Source: Drosophila persimilis (lineage: Eukaryota; Arthropoda; Insecta; Diptera; Drosophilidae). From it: a stretch of DNA of 64,000 nucleotides. Each line of letters starts with the position of its first letter. The stretch's first letter is position 1. Below the pieces are notes generated by a model, which was not told the origin of the DNA, made no database searches, and saw only the letters and a program-made list of their open reading frames with translations. The translations under genes and the position numbers were made by a program. Of this stretch, positions 1 through 13,273 are shown piece after piece. The stretch spans positions 15,314,001 through 15,378,000 of the forward strand of contig NW_020825288.1 of the NCBI RefSeq assembly GCF_003286085.1. The letters run 5' to 3'.

Positions 1-3000
1 TGCACTGCGTTTGTGGCCGGGAAAAGTATCTGTTAGTTTTTTTTTGGTATTTCGCTTCGATTCACGGTTATCTAGAGTATTCAGCTCTGTCAGTATCTCT
101 CAAGTTCGCGCTGAAGCATTTGCGGATAGATTGGGATATTGGGATTTGTTTCGTTCCAAGAGTATCAGTATCAGTATCTTTGTATCTCACACACTTTTGT
201 AGCAAACACTCGCGCACGTTCTCCGCTTGGAATTCTTTTGTGCAAACTATTACACAATGCCTGCTGATGGGCCCAGAGAAAGGCCACAACAGAGTGAGAG
301 GAAGAGAGCCAAAGAGGGAGAGAGAGCAGATGAAAGACTGGTTAAGGTTAAAAGTGTAACCCACTCGAAGCAGTTCGAACCGTCGACTGTCCCACCAAGC
401 GGCAGGCAGCTTAGCCCCAGACCCCTGCCCAGACACAGATACAGATACAGACACAGGCCGAGTCCCAAACGAAACCCTTAGCCTGCCTGCTGCTCAAGTA
501 AACAAAATAAATGAAATGAAATACTACGAGTATAAAAGCGAAAACTGAGCAAAATATCTAAAGGCGAGAGACTCTTATGTTTTTTTTTTTTGTTTTCTTC
601 TTTGATGATCTTTTTGTGGATTTATTTTGCGTTGCCAAAATTCGCCGAGGGGCCGGGAAAGGGATGGACAAAGCTTACAGCGCTGCGGCCGTCTCTTTCT
701 ATGCTGCCACGGTCTCTGCCCGCTGCCGCTGCGCGACATTTTGAGGCAAACGATCAAGGGCACTTTGGACACGATGTTGCCGCTGTCGCTGACGCTGCTG
801 CCGCTGCTGCCTCTGCTGCTGCCGACGCCTCACCCTTGAAGCGCTTACAGCGATCATGCGGATGTATCTGTAGCTGTCGCTGTCTCTGTATCTGTATCTG
901 CCTTCGCAGTATCTGTATCTCTCTCTCATTGGGGTGACTGGGACCGCCAGTGTGTGTCTGTGTGTGCGTTTGTTTCTTTGGAGGGTTTTCGCTTTCAAAC
1001 GAGCAATTTGCGAATCTCGTCGGCTGCTTATAAAATGCGGTATTTATTCCTCGTTTGCCTGGTTGCCTGCTAACCCAGTACCCCGAGAGCTTTGCCTCTC
1101 CATCTCTTCATCTCTCCATCCATCTTCCCTCTCAGTGTGTAAGTCTCGTTTTGTCTCTTTGTGTGTCTGCACATCCCCATTCCCAGTCCCAGTCCCATCC
1201 CCTGCCCTGGCCTTCCAGGTCCCGTATCGCTTTTGATTCTTTGGAATTGTCTGAAAATTAAGCACACACCGAAAAAAAAAACAACTGCTCAAGCTGGGGT
1301 CGGGTCTTTCTTTCGGAAATCGGAAATGTGCTCCTCACATGTTAGACATTCGGCTATAACGATAATGAAGATCGTTGACGATGATCATCAGCTGATTTCT
1401 TGTCCCTGCAAAAGTCTTCCTCAGTCTCAGTCGCCATTGTTTGTCCACCTTTGTTATGGCTCTTTCTTTGAACAATATTAATTGTGAAATTCCAGTTTTT
1501 GCTTTTACAGAAATGATACGAATTTGCATTTGCGGGACAATAGTGGCATATAGCATTACATTTGAGGTAAGTTCTGTGATATCGGGATTGGATCCGAATC
1601 AGTATGCAAATTGGTTACTGCGAACTTCTGGCCCATTCAAATGATTTCCAGGAAAAATGACTAAACGTTGCACTTGATTTCTCTCTAATCGAATGAGTAG
1701 AAAGCATTCTAACAGTTCTTTGTGTGTACAGATGTGTGGTACTCCTGAATCCTAGAACCATCTCATATCGTAGATATAGATATAGGAATCCATTACCTAG
1801 AAAAACTGAGTAGCTTCCTATTTACTTGGTCACTCAACGATAGGGTGGCTGTCCGTCCGAGGTTTCGTTTACTCAATGTCTCTCTCTCGCTCTCTCTGGG
1901 ACTAACAGATACCGTTAGTTGGAATGGATTCTAGAGAGAGGGTGACCCATAGCTGTATTCTTTTCCTCCAAGATATCTCCCTTTGAACCCTCACATACTT
2001 TGCTTTGATTTTTGATTTCTGTTTTCCGCTTTTGGTGGATCGATTGGATCGTGTCGATGTGCGGTTTCAACAAGTTGCGCGGCACATGTTGCACTCTCGT
2101 TTGGCTTTAGCATACGATTGTTCACAGTTCACAGTTGTTGTTGTTATCGTTGATGGTAGCATATTCACATCACAAGACGTTAAATGATTGTTTTCATCCA
2201 GTTTTTTGGGGAGGAGGATCGTTCTTTCCGTTCTTTTCCGTGGTTGTTGCTTTTTTGCTGCTCGTTCTGCACTAGCAATAGAAACGCGTGCCACAACGTT
2301 GCGGTTGCAGTTGTTTTTAGCGAGTGTTCGTTGCAAATGCTGCAAATAATGCTAAAAGTCTAAAAAGAACACGTCCAGCAACAACTTAGACGACGCGACG
2401 TCGCGTCGCTGCCTCGGCCGTCGCAAGCAGCCACAGCAGCGGCGGCAGTTGCAGCCGACGACGTTTCGCATGTGGCAAATGCTGGAGTTGCTGCCGATCC
2501 GATGCAGTTGCTCTCTCTCGCTCTCCGCTGCTCCCTCCTGCTGTCTCTCCAGTTGCGGCTCCGTCTCTGTCGCACACCTGGCATTAGAATAGGCTTAGAC
2601 TTAGATGGGCAACGAACGCGGATCGTTCTTGAGACTTCGGGTCTTGGTCTTGGACTCGGGCTGGGCCCTGCCCTGCCCCGTCTTGCCGGTTTCCAGCTGA
2701 GCAATGAAAAGCTGTCCCTGTGTGAGTGTCTCTATCTCTTCTTATGTGCATGTGTGTGTGTGTGTGTGTGTGTGAGTGTGTGTTAGAGATGCTCTGTTCT
2801 TGCGGCACATGTGCTGAGCACTTAAGTGGCTCTGGAAGTGCTGTTGCTGCTACTGACTGCACGCACACACAGGCACAAAACGTGGTCTTCGCACTTGACA
2901 GGGCCACGGAAGGGGGAAGACAGGAAGGGACGGGATGGGCTGACAGCGGCATCAAATGCGTAAACTCTTGCAAAAAGCCCACAAAGCGAACGAGGATCAT

Positions 3001-5559
3001 AGCGCGACGCAGGACCGGAGTCCAGTGACTTGGGGCCCAAAATAATCATTCACTTTAGATGTCTTGCTTACACCCCCTGTGCCGCAGAGTCCGCCCCTGG
3101 CCTGCTGCCAGTAAAAGCAACAAGAAATGTGTGCAAAAATTTACGCGCGAGCTTGCTCTCTCACTCTCTTCCTCCCTCTCTCTGACGACACGACACTCCC
3201 CGCTCTCGATCCATCATGTAAAACAATTTGAACGCCCAACACCACACACACACACTCACACATGGAGAGCGATGGTTATGCGGTAACCGCGATCGCACGC
3301 ACGCTGCCGAAGGCGGAACGCAAACCCGAAGCCCAAGCAGAGCGGCAGAGCAGAGCAAAGCAGAGAAGCGAGCGTTAAATTTGCGCTAATTATTTGCAAG
3401 CTTTTTGCGAGTATCTCTCTCCATCTCTCGCTCTCTTAGTTGCGGCCGAAGAGAAAGCAGCTGCTGGTTCAATTTAAGGTTCGCATTTAACCTTTAACAA
3501 GAGTAAAACACACACGGAACAACGCAACCACTCACCCACCACACAATCCCACCCACTCAATATGCGGCGCGCATACGCAAACGGAGGAAAGGCTTAATGC
3601 GGGACCAGGACCAGCAGGAGGATGGGAACAGAAAAGAGAGAGAAGGGGCAGATGGAAGGAGTGGCACACCGACCATCAGTAATTGGCAAGGTCGTTCCAT
3701 CGTTTGTCGTAATGATTGGCAACGTTTACGGATTGGCGCTACGTTTGCTTTTGCTTCGGTTTTTTGGTTTTCCGTTTTCGGTTTTGGCCAACAACGGAGA
3801 CAAAAAACAAAGTCTGGATCTGTTAGCATTTGTTCGGGGCGGGGGTTTTTTTTTCTCTTACAAACAACCGCATTACGTATTAGCCAGTGAGTCGAGAGTG
3901 GGCAAACATCAAAGAGTGGAAAAAATATAATATAAATATTTAAGAAACTACTTCAAAATGTAACATTTGACATTGAACTCTGGCGAATAACCATAGTCTG
4001 TGGACGGAATGAATTTCTGCTCTGTTTAAGCTTTGACTAACTATAATATTCACGATTTCGAACATCGACTAACAAATTATGTGCTCTAATAATAAAAGGC
4101 CATTGACATAAGCTGATTTTTTTTTTTTAATATTAATAAATATTAATTAATTAATGCATACCTCATGCATGATAACAAATACCACGAAATTTTGTTAAAA
4201 ATTTATTGATTAAATGATTTTTTAATGGCTAGAAGAATTTATTAATTTTAGGCCCCTTACTTTAGACTTTTCGAATGACGAATGACATCTATCACTTTTT
4301 CCAATTAACTATCTGCAAGCTATTCCACTCTATAAAAAGAGACCCTGCCTTTTAGAATTTTAGTTAGTTGACAACATTACCCCATAATCCTTCTGGCCCA
4401 ACCTCTCTCCCTCTCTCTCTCTCTGTCTAGCTGTCGGTGCAGGCGATTTCAGCCATATCTTATCGGAGATATCAATCAGGTGGCACTGCAGCTTAGCGCA
4501 GCTTTTGGCCAATTGAAAGTGAGTTTGTTTACCGTTGTTGTTGGCCATAAAGGGGTAATTGGTTTCCGAGACAAAGGCTGTGTGTGGTCACGGCTCACGC
4601 TGCGTATGCGCTATATTCTGCCCCTGGCTGGACTCGTGTGTTGTTTTGGCGTTTAGATTGGATTTGCCACCGCCAATGGGCTGAAAATTTCCGCACATGT
4701 GTTTCGTTTTATTCAGCAGCCGAGCAGAGCCAAGACTCAGCTAAGACATTAACCATTTTTGCTTTACAAATAAACCCAAATAGATGCCCTAAATTGCGCC
4801 CAAAGTTGTATAAGAACCAGCACGGCACACAAATACCTGCGGAAAGTAGGGCGCCATCTGCACACCTTCCCCTCCACTCCACCTTTTTGCGGATCGAGAA
4901 CAATATGGTTTTTATCGGGGGTGAATTTTGTTGTTGTTTTGGATGTTGATTATAATGCAAATATTACACGCTGCGGTGATCTGTTTAATAGAGCTATATA
5001 TTGTACATAAATACCCGTACATAGCAATATGTATGTCTTACATATGTACATATGTAGTTATTTGTTTACCCGCCTCGTTGTGGGTGTTTAGCTTCTGGCC
5101 AAATGCGCGTAATTTACTTAGCCCAATTTCCGATTTTCGGAATATCACAATTTTGCCGTAAATTTCTTGTTTACTCAAATTATAGTTCCTGCGGGTTGAT
5201 GAACCCACTCCCCCACAAATAGAACTCTTGTGGCTGCCACTTACTCGGGACTTGGGAGCAAGGCTCCAAACTCTGGGCTCTGGGCGCTGGACTCTCTCAA
5301 TTATGTCACCCTCCACCCAAGTATTTTGGGCCGCTCATAAATAACGTTAAATGAATTTAATTGCCACGACGCATAAATCTAAAGCGCTTCAGTTGAGTTT
5401 TCGCCGAAAGCGAAGCGCTTGGGGCTTGGCGCCGGGCAATTTATTAAAAGTATTAAGCGAAAATTGCCAAAAAAAAAACACCAACAAAAATGAGCGGAAA
5501 AATCGAACGAGAAAATGACGAACATGAGATGCGCTTTGCACATCGAACAGGGCAGAATT
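1..5559. other. Non-coding stretch without recognised genes
   Basis: Contains pyrimidine/purine-rich runs (CTCTCT and GAGAGA near 2510-2560, 3150-3180, 3410-3440, 4400-4430), CAGTATC words at the left edge, the (TG)n at 2.75 kb and AT-rich DNA at 4.08-4.25 kb. CT/GA-rich segments such as 3.4 kb could be GAGA-factor sites or 5' UTR of a distant gene, but no transcript start could be supported. Confidence 0.6.
2751..2783. repeat. (TG)n microsatellite
   Basis: About 12 uninterrupted TG units followed by AGTGTGTGTT. Non-coding context. Confidence 0.9.
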
Positions 5560-6010
5560 AAATTCATAAAGTAAATAAATAAATATAATAATAATAATAA
5601 ATAAGTATAAATAAATAAATGTAAATAAATGCTATGTATTTGCATTTTGCACAATATAAATTATTTAAAAATAATAATAATATTATAATTAAAAATAATA
5701 AATAATTAAAAAATTTAATGCGATCTACTTTTACAATCGAAATTAAAATTTAAAATATTGCTTTTTATTTTTATTATAATAATGTTATAAAAAAATACAA
5801 ACAATATTTATAAAATATAGAAAAAAATCAATCATAAATATAAACTCCAAAAAAATTTGTTCGGCTTTATTTTTAATTAATTAATATATAAAAAAACAAT
5901 ATATAAATTGGGGACATGTGATAAGCGAATATAATGACTCAATTATAATGACTGATAGGCATTAAAACGGATTAAAAATACAAATTAAATTATTTTATAA
6001 TGTGTCATTA
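5560..6010. other. AT-rich island
   Basis: About 450 bases almost wholly A and T, with many AATAAATA units and no frame of note. A similar island is at 12,160-12,550. Such blocks are common between fly genes. Confidence 0.8.
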
Positions 6011-6722
6011 ACTCCTCCTTAATTAAAATATCACTTTTATACGTTGCTCATTAAACCTAAAAGTTTCCAAACGAGTCTGAAATATTTGCATCTCTGTCCC
6101 TCTATGTATCTTTATCTTGAAGAAGAGTATTATATTAGTCGAATCACTTTGAGTGGTTCCCAACTTCGTACCGAAGAAACCCCACCCTCAAAATGGCAGT
6201 GTATTAAAAACTCAAGCTGATGACGACGCACTGCAACACAAAAAATACAACAAAAAATTCGCGCATTTGCCCTTGAAATAAATTTTAGTTTGCGAAAAAA
6301 GAAATATAAAAAAATGTGTGCGATTTTTGTTGCTGTTGGTGCTTTGTTTTTGTGGCTCCACTCTTTTTGTTGTTGTTGTTGGTTTTTTGTGGGTTTCATG
6401 CTCTTTGCATTTTGCTTAAATTTTTGATACACACAAAAAGCTTAAACGCAGGAAGACAACAGCAGCAAAAGCAACAATAAAGAAGAAACGACAACAAATG
6501 AAAGAAAAAATAAAATCAAATAAAATAAAATAAATGTTTTAGTTTGCATTTGGAATGCTTTGCATGTAATTTAAAAACTGGTCTAGCGGGGCCCCGTCCA
6601 CGTCTCCGTCTTCGTCTCCGTCTCGGACCTTCACCCGCAGCTAAATTTGCCAAAATTATGCGAGACTGCCCTCAGCCGCGAATCGTCGTCTCTTGCCTCC
6701 TCGTACAGCCCCTTGGCCCAGT

Positions 6723-6794
6723 CACAGTCCCAGCAACAGCCCCAGTCCCAGACACAGTCCCAGCAACAGCCCCAGTCCCAGACACAGCCCCAGA
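6723..6794. repeat. 30-bp tandem repeat, about 2.4 copies
   Basis: Two exact 30-bp copies starting at 6723 and 6753 (CACAGTCCCAGCAACAGCCC and on), followed by a partial third. It lies in a C/A-rich non-coding stretch; just upstream 6601-6630 is a CGTCTC-rich run. Confidence 0.8.
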
Positions 6795-7783
6795 CCGTCC
6801 TAAGGTTGTCGTAAGTTATTGTATCCACTGACGTAAGATACAAAAAAACAACAAAAGTTCATACAACATTTTGGCAAATACGGAAGTTTATGCTCGTATT
6901 TCTGACTGCGTTTTCTCAGCTACAACTTCATGCGTCACCCTACCAAAGGGTGCTACAATTTTGCTCAGAGGTTTGTACAGTTCAGAGGGACACACTTTTG
7001 GACCCTGTTTACTGTGTGTGCAAGCAAATCATTCAGATCGAGTGACTCGTATTGAAAATAGTGTTAGTATTTCCATTTCTGATCTAATTTTCCATAGTTT
7101 GAACCCTTCCATAGGGTGTATCTTCCGAACATAGGGTTCTTGCTGAAGAACCTGTTTGTAATTTATTCAATTCCGACCAAAACGCACGGCAAAGGGTATC
7201 CAAACTGCCGCTGTCGAAGCGCTTCTTTGTTTCATTTTCCTGGTTTTTGGGCGCCTTGTTTGGAATGTAATAAATTTTAGTCAAACTCCGAGCAAGCTCT
7301 GCTGCAAGCCAGTAACGAATTGATTTTGTTGTTGTTTTTAATTATTAACTTGGTTAATGAATCTGCTTTGGCGGCGGACGCGGACTTTGTGTTGGATTTG
7401 AATGTGGACCGCGGATCGGACTGCATGAGAACAACCTTCAAAGCGTTGACGTTTCATGCTCGGCCTGACCTTTGCTATTTGGCAAGAGAGCGTTTCGATT
7501 TTTGCATATTTTTTGCGATTGGCCCAAAACATGTTTGCCGTTCGCTGGTTGCCGTTTGCCTAGGCAAGGAGGAGCAGCGGATTTATAATTGGCTCGAGTG
7601 TTTAGCGGGCTTGGTTCTTTACTAGTTCATTGATTCGCTCCCTGGGCGGATTCCTGGACAAGTGCTGGGCGTCTCTGGTGCATTCACCTCTTGCGTAATG
7701 AACACCAACAGCGCCACCAACAGAGCGAAGGACTGGACCTGGTTCTGGCGCGCAGCTGCGTTGTAAAAATTAGAATTCACCTG

Positions 7784-7831
7784 CCCCGGCCCGGCCCGGC
7801 CCGGCCCAGTCCGGCCTGGCTCGGCTCGGCT
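7784..7831. repeat. CCGGC-rich tandem repeat
   Basis: CCGGC units followed by degenerate TCCGGCCTGGC and CTCGG units in a GC-rich stretch; a short GTAGTC repeat follows at 7892-7908. Confidence 0.8.
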
Positions 7832-9481
7832 CCACTCGAAGATGGCCCAAGCCGGGCAGCTGATAAAGCCATGGACAAAGCCAACGCCATAGTCGTAGTC
7901 GTAGTCGTAGCCATGGCCAAGTAATTCCTTTGCGCTACAAAAATAATTGCAAATAAAATGCAAGCGCTGCACCTGAGAGGCCGAAGTGGAAGTGGAAGAG
8001 AGAAGCTGGCCCAAGAAGAGAAGACATCTCTGGGCCAGCACCTGTGCACCAAGGCGTTTAATTCCATACGAAAACAAACAGCCCCAGTGAAGTGTTGCTG
8101 TGTGTGCAACAGAGGCAGAGACAGAGACAGAGGCTGAGGCAGAGGCATCAGCAGCAAATGTTGCATGATAGCAGCTATGGAGGGGTCTCAGTTGCAGTTG
8201 CAGTCCCTGTCCTCGGCCTAAGCAATGCGGCTGTTAAAGTAACAGCATCGAAGAGCCGTTATCAATATCTGGTTTGTCCACTCAGCGGGCGCTGCAGATG
8301 CAGCCCAGCATCATCATAGAGCCACAAGGAGAGAGAGAGAGAGGCAGAGGTAGATGGGATTGGGGCAGGACAGGATTGGGCCAATGTACCTGAGTGGCAG
8401 CCACTTTCAGCCAGAGGAATGCGTTCAGCAGCACTAGCAGCAGCAGCAGCAGCAGAGGTAGCAAGAAGCGGTCTTAGGGTAACTGCAAATGTTGCCATTT
8501 ATATAGCACAATAAACATTTGGTGTTGCCTGCTCTCTCGCATGGGTGTGCTGTTGTTGTTCCTGTTTCTCGCGGAGTGTTATCCCGTGCCGGGGCTTAGT
8601 TAGCCCCAACTATTTCTACGCCCAACGACGGGCTTGGACCGCGGACTGGGGACTGCGGACTGCGGACTGCCGGCTGTGGACTGCGGCCTGGGCTAACCAA
8701 CGGTTTGCCTCGATTTTTTTCTATTAAAATTACCATCAAGATTTACATTTCAGTAGGCAACAGGTTTGGGCTCCTTTTAGGCAAATGTGGGCAGCAGCCC
8801 CTTGCCGCATGCCGCATGCCGCACGCCTTGCCCCCCCCCCCCTCCTTCGCTAAATGCCTGGGCCAGCATCATCTGCCCACTCGCTAAATCTAACGCTCAA
8901 GTCAAGTGGAAAATTGTTGCTATTTGCGGTTGCTCTCATTTTGCTTTGTTTAATGTCCATATTTAGTCGGGAGTAGGAGGAGGAGATGCCAAGCCACAGC
9001 CACAGCCAAAGCCACAGCGAGCCATGAATGAATTACCAGATCAATCTGGGAACAATGGCTATAGCAAATATAGCTTATCGTGGGCTGGGACACCACAATA
9101 TTGCCAAGGATTTGGCTTGTTCTCTGCGGCTAATTGTGTTTGCCTCTGCAAAGTGGGGCCGATATGGGTCCGTTACTTTGTAGAACATTTTAACTTAAAT
9201 AATATTTATATATAGATAGAATATAAGTTGAGATTGTCATACGATCTGCCTCATTAGGTTAACATTCAGCTTAAAATTTAATGATCTCTCCGATCAGGTT
9301 TTACTATTAAATGTTTGGGTAATCAAATTTTGGATTTTTAAGGTTTTTCGAGAACATCTTAAAATTAGCAAATGATTCATATATAATGCTTATTTAAATA
9401 TATGTAAATACATACAGTGGTACCATAGGTACAAACTTTATGAGTATGCACATAGAAATCTATATGTTCCCAGTCATTCTA

Positions 9482-9540
9482 CAGTCATGGGCAAAATAAT
9501 AAGCACACTTGGCTGTGTTTCAGCAAAAGCTATATAAAAT
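9482..9540. mobile_element. Left end of a Tc1/mariner-like element (relic)
   Basis: At 9480-9481 a TA dinucleotide is followed by CAGTCATGGGCAAAATAATA and AGCACAC. Tc1-type transposons insert at TA and commonly begin CAGT...ATGG.CAAAA in flies. No matching inverted right end was found in the next kilobase and no transposase frame is present, so this is a truncated relic. The true inner limit is uncertain; the AT-rich DNA to about 9,670 may belong to it. Confidence 0.5.
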
Positions 9541-10130
9541 GACTATTTTGTATTTACTTTGAAGTGATCTTAATTTTTGTATATGGCTTATGTTTGGACT
9601 CCTGAAAGTTAAAGTAAAAAGTAATACAATCTTTTGGCTGTGCAAAATGTTGTAAAAATAATATTTTCCTTGGTTTTAAACTGATTTAATCGAGAGACTA
9701 GTTTGTAGAATATTTTATATACGTAAAAACCTCTATAGAATGTAATAGGTATATAATATGAATATGTATTGAAGATATTGATCTACCTATTGACAAAAAA
9801 GAAGACCATGTGATCATGGATGGGAATCATTGGATTTATCTGAGAAGAGGCTAGTACGGTTATCGTAGTCTTTTGAGGCATTAGTTCAGTCTATCCCACA
9901 AATGTTATATGGTCTTACTTTCTTCTTAGTCTTTTACTACTTTTATCTGCATATTGTTAGTATATTAATTAATTAACCCACGCTTCGCCATGACTTCCAG
10001 ATAAGTGCTTTATTATAGCCCCAATTTAGAAGCTCTAAGCATTTGGCGTACAGTTATACAACCAGCTCTTCGCTTTACAGCCTACAGATTACAAACTGCA
10101 AAAGTTAAGAGTATCCGCATAAATTCGCAC

Positions 10131-10340
10131 TCAGGCACTTGGCCAAGTCTCCGAAATAGTCAATAAAGACAAAATACTCTGGTGTTTTAAATAAACAAGT
10201 CTAAAAGGTTCCTCCTCGTTCTCATTGCCCAATAAACCTATCGGGATATCGGGGCTTACAGTTAGGAAGGCCATGCAGTGAGCGGCCAAGCGGGCCTTCT
10301 CAAGCTGCAACTCATAATCGCCTGGCACAGTAGTCTCCGC
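10131..10340 (-). CDS. Weak small-ORF candidate, about 69 residues
   Basis: A minus-strand frame ending at TGA (10131-10133) contains ELQLEKARLAAHCMAFLT, then SPDIPIGLLGNENEEEP and SILSLLTISETWPSA, a composition closer to real protein than most nearby frames. A donor-like ACT|GTAAGC lies inside it, so it may instead be a short exon. The first ATG in the frame is near 10,340 and there is an in-frame TAG upstream. No family recognised. Confidence 0.15.
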   Translation of the reverse strand, partial: AETTVPGDYELQLEKARLAAHCMAFLTVSPDIPIGLLGNENEEEPFRLVYLKHQSILSLLTISETWPSA

Positions 10341-11547
10341 CCGGGCCGAGAGCATTTGGCCATCTCGGTGCTGGCCAGGCCTGGCCTAGTCATGTGCAGA
10401 CGTCTATCGCTGCCTGCCAGGGCAATAAATTTTAATTTCATTTAACATTTTACAAGCTTTCAAAAGGCATAAACGGAAATTTAAAGCAGCACAGGTACAG
10501 CCAGCCCAACTAGGAAGCAAAAGCCACATCCCCACCTCTCCACGTTGCAGCCTTACGCATTAGGACATCCATTGGCCCAGTCAGTGAGGGGCCAGGAGAC
10601 GCATACGACGACGCAGGATGCTGGGGCAGAGGGAGCACCGAGGCGGCAGCTAACAGCACAACGATGTATAAAACAATTTAAATATTGCCGCTGCACTTGC
10701 AACAACAGCAACACCAGCCATGCAGCAGGCAGAGAGAGAGAGAGGGGGAGGGTGAGGGGGAGCGGGGAGCGGGGCAGAGGGAGAAACTTGTTTGCCAGAT
10801 AAGTTCGCGGATGCATCTGCAATCTGAATCGGCCAGCCAGCCGACGCTAATCTTCATCATCACGACTGCCAGCATCATCATGATGTTCGTCAACGGTGTC
10901 AGCAATGGGCAACCTATCTGCAATCCTGATCGAGCTATACACAGTTCAAAATACCATCACACTTCGATTCAATAACCAAATCCTACCACCAGTACGAATC
11001 CTACTTACAGTGATCAGTGATCTCTTTCAAAAATCACTAATGATCAGAGATCTAAAGTCAATAAATTCAACAAAATATTGACATATTGCCTAAAAACCCA
11101 ATGGCCTAAATGGCTATTATTTGATTGTAATTTTTTTCTGTGTACTAAGAGACGGGTAGAGAGATGAGAAAGAGCGGGCTAGGAGCGGAAGATCAACACG
11201 CATGGGCCTGGGCATTAGCCGATGTCTTGTTGTCCACTCGGCCAGCGCCATGTTCATTTAAATCTACAACTTTTGGAGGGACAACTTGACTGTGACTCGG
11301 ACTGAGAATGAGAATGGGACTGACTGCAGCAACAACTGCAACGGCAACAGCAACTGCAACGGCAACGGCGACCAAGGTAGAGACAGCGACTGCCATGTGA
11401 GAAAATTGTGCACTTCGCAGTGCAGAAACCTTCGGGGTTGGTCCGGTTCACTGCGATTGCCTCTTATATAAAATGAAAATTCCTGCCAGCGTATGTTCGG
11501 AGGAGGCCTGGCATGCGAGTGAATGGCCCCAACCTGGGGCTAGACCG

Positions 11548-11582
11548 CGGCCTGGACCTGGACCTGGACCTGGACCTGGGCC
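11548..11582. repeat. (CTGGAC)n hexanucleotide repeat
   Basis: CCTGGA units, four to five copies. A near-identical run occurs at 19984-20011 and an inverted-sense CCCGGA run at 11823-11845, so the same hexamer expanded independently more than once. Confidence 0.8.
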
Positions 11583-12159
11583 ATGGACAAGTGAAGCCAA
11601 TGCGCTTATCTCGAATTCATTATTGAAATACTCGTACTCCGGCTGGCCCTAGACCTAGACCCGTTCTGTAGGATGCGGATGGCATAACGGTAAATGGCAA
11701 GGGATCAGGCAACATCTTAATGAAAATTGAATTTTATGTTTATTACGCAGTGCAAACACTTCAGCTCTTAGCCAGCCAGTCAGCCCTGTACATAACCTTT
11801 TAGTGCGATCCGAGCGGGCCCCAAACCCGGACCCGGACCCGGACCCTGGGCCGCGTCTGGTCTGTGTGTGTGTGGAAGGGGCAGAGTGCAGAGCGAGGGG
11901 CAACATGTTTGTGCCTGATAAATGAAATAAAACTAATGGAATCCGAGCGACGACTATCGATAGACCACGAATTGCTAATGCACTTGGAATACTGAAAAAA
12001 GGAGAAACACATTAATCTTAAACATTAAATGAAATCTTGTAAGCAAATAGTAGGCTGCACAGAAAACGATTCTTGATAGACAGTCATCGAGTTTAAACTG
12101 AAATTTATTCAAACCGTTCTAAGATACATAATTGCAATTTATGACTTCATTCATTACAC

Positions 12160-12550
12160 TTTTTATAAATTAAAAAAAAATAAATAAATAAAGAAAATGC
12201 CAATTGAATGCATTTCAATAAAATAAATTTAAGAGGAAAATAGTATGAAGTGTTTTCTTAATAAAATAAATAAATAAAGAATATAATAAAATATGAAAAT
12301 TTTCTCTATATTTTACTCATATCGGCACCAGCGAGTGAGCCGGGGGTTGGTGCACGAGTGAGGTCTTTGCCTAGGAGCCTTGTCCTCTAATATAATAATA
12401 ATATAAATAAATATATTTACTTATTTTACGTCAATATTTAATTTTAGTTTTGCTTAAAGCATAAAAAAATAAAATATAAATATAGAAATAATATAAATAT
12501 TCGAAATATCGTTTATAGTGAAATAGATGACAATATATACTGCTGGTCCC
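12160..12550. other. AT-rich island interrupted by the copy A repeat
   Basis: AATAAATA-type low complexity on both sides of the GC-rich hairpin repeat at 12.33 kb. No gene seen. Confidence 0.75.
12325..12390 (+). repeat. Dispersed repeat copy A with GC-rich hairpin core
   Basis: A GC-rich island in very AT-rich DNA contains AGTGAGCCGGGGGTTGG (12334-12350), which recurs exactly, inverted, at 63626-63642. Here the flanks GCACCA and TGGTGC can pair to close a hairpin. It could be part of a small Helitron-like (DINE-1 type) or other non-autonomous element; the family is not identified. Confidence 0.45.
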
Positions 12551-13240
12551 CCGAAAATATCCCCACTTCATATGTCGATGCAAGTTGAACCTTTTGAAAT
12601 CGGGTTGCCCCGATCAGAGCCCACGGAATGGGACTGGGACTTGAGCTTGTGGGATCCCACCTCGACTCGACCTCAACCTGCCTGTCCAACTGTCATGACA
12701 AAGTGAATGCATCCTAGGAAATTCGATTAGCCGGCATACCGAGCCAGCCCAAGTCGAAGCCAGCCAAGGGACAGCGACATTCAGAATCAGAGAGCCAAAG
12801 AGCCAGAGCCAGAGCCACCAACAGCTAGGCCAAGTCACAGCGAGTGGCCAAGTGGATGCCCCTCCCCTTCCGTCCCCCACCCCCCCTCTATGTATCAGAC
12901 ACTCACACACACACACATATGGACACACAATTACATGGGCCACATGCAACTAGGAAGCAAAATGATCTGGCCTGCCAGCCAGCAGCGGCAGCGGCAGCGG
13001 CAGTTGCAGCAACACCACCAACAAGAACCGCTCAAAGACCTTGGTATGGGGCCAAAGCCCATTGCATCGAGCAGCGGGCAACGGCTCCAACGGCAACCTG
13101 CCACACGCGGCCTACGTAAGTGGCAAGATCGCACACAGCCTCAGCTCTAAGGATGCCAGGCGAAAGGTGGGCAGGTTGGTTTCTTGGCCGCTTGGTCGGT
13201 TGCTAGGTAGGTAGGTCCATGTGGTACGCCTTTATGCTGC

Positions 13241-13241
<1 letters not shown>

Positions 13242-13271
<30 letters not shown>
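13242..13271. repeat. (TGC)n microsatellite, about 10 copies
   Basis: Ten TGC units ending in CATGCC. Frames through it give Leu, Cys or Ala runs, which explains the apparent open frames here. Confidence 0.9.

Positions 13272-13273
<2 letters not shown>

Noticed and set aside
7320..7625. Signal-peptide-like 101-codon frame
   Set aside because: Starts at TTG with no ATG before the hydrophobic part, and composition and codon use are not gene-like.
12325..12390. tRNA or tRNA-derived SINE
   Set aside because: The GC-rich island lacks the cloverleaf arms and internal promoter boxes of a tRNA; the hairpin core is better read as a dispersed repeat.
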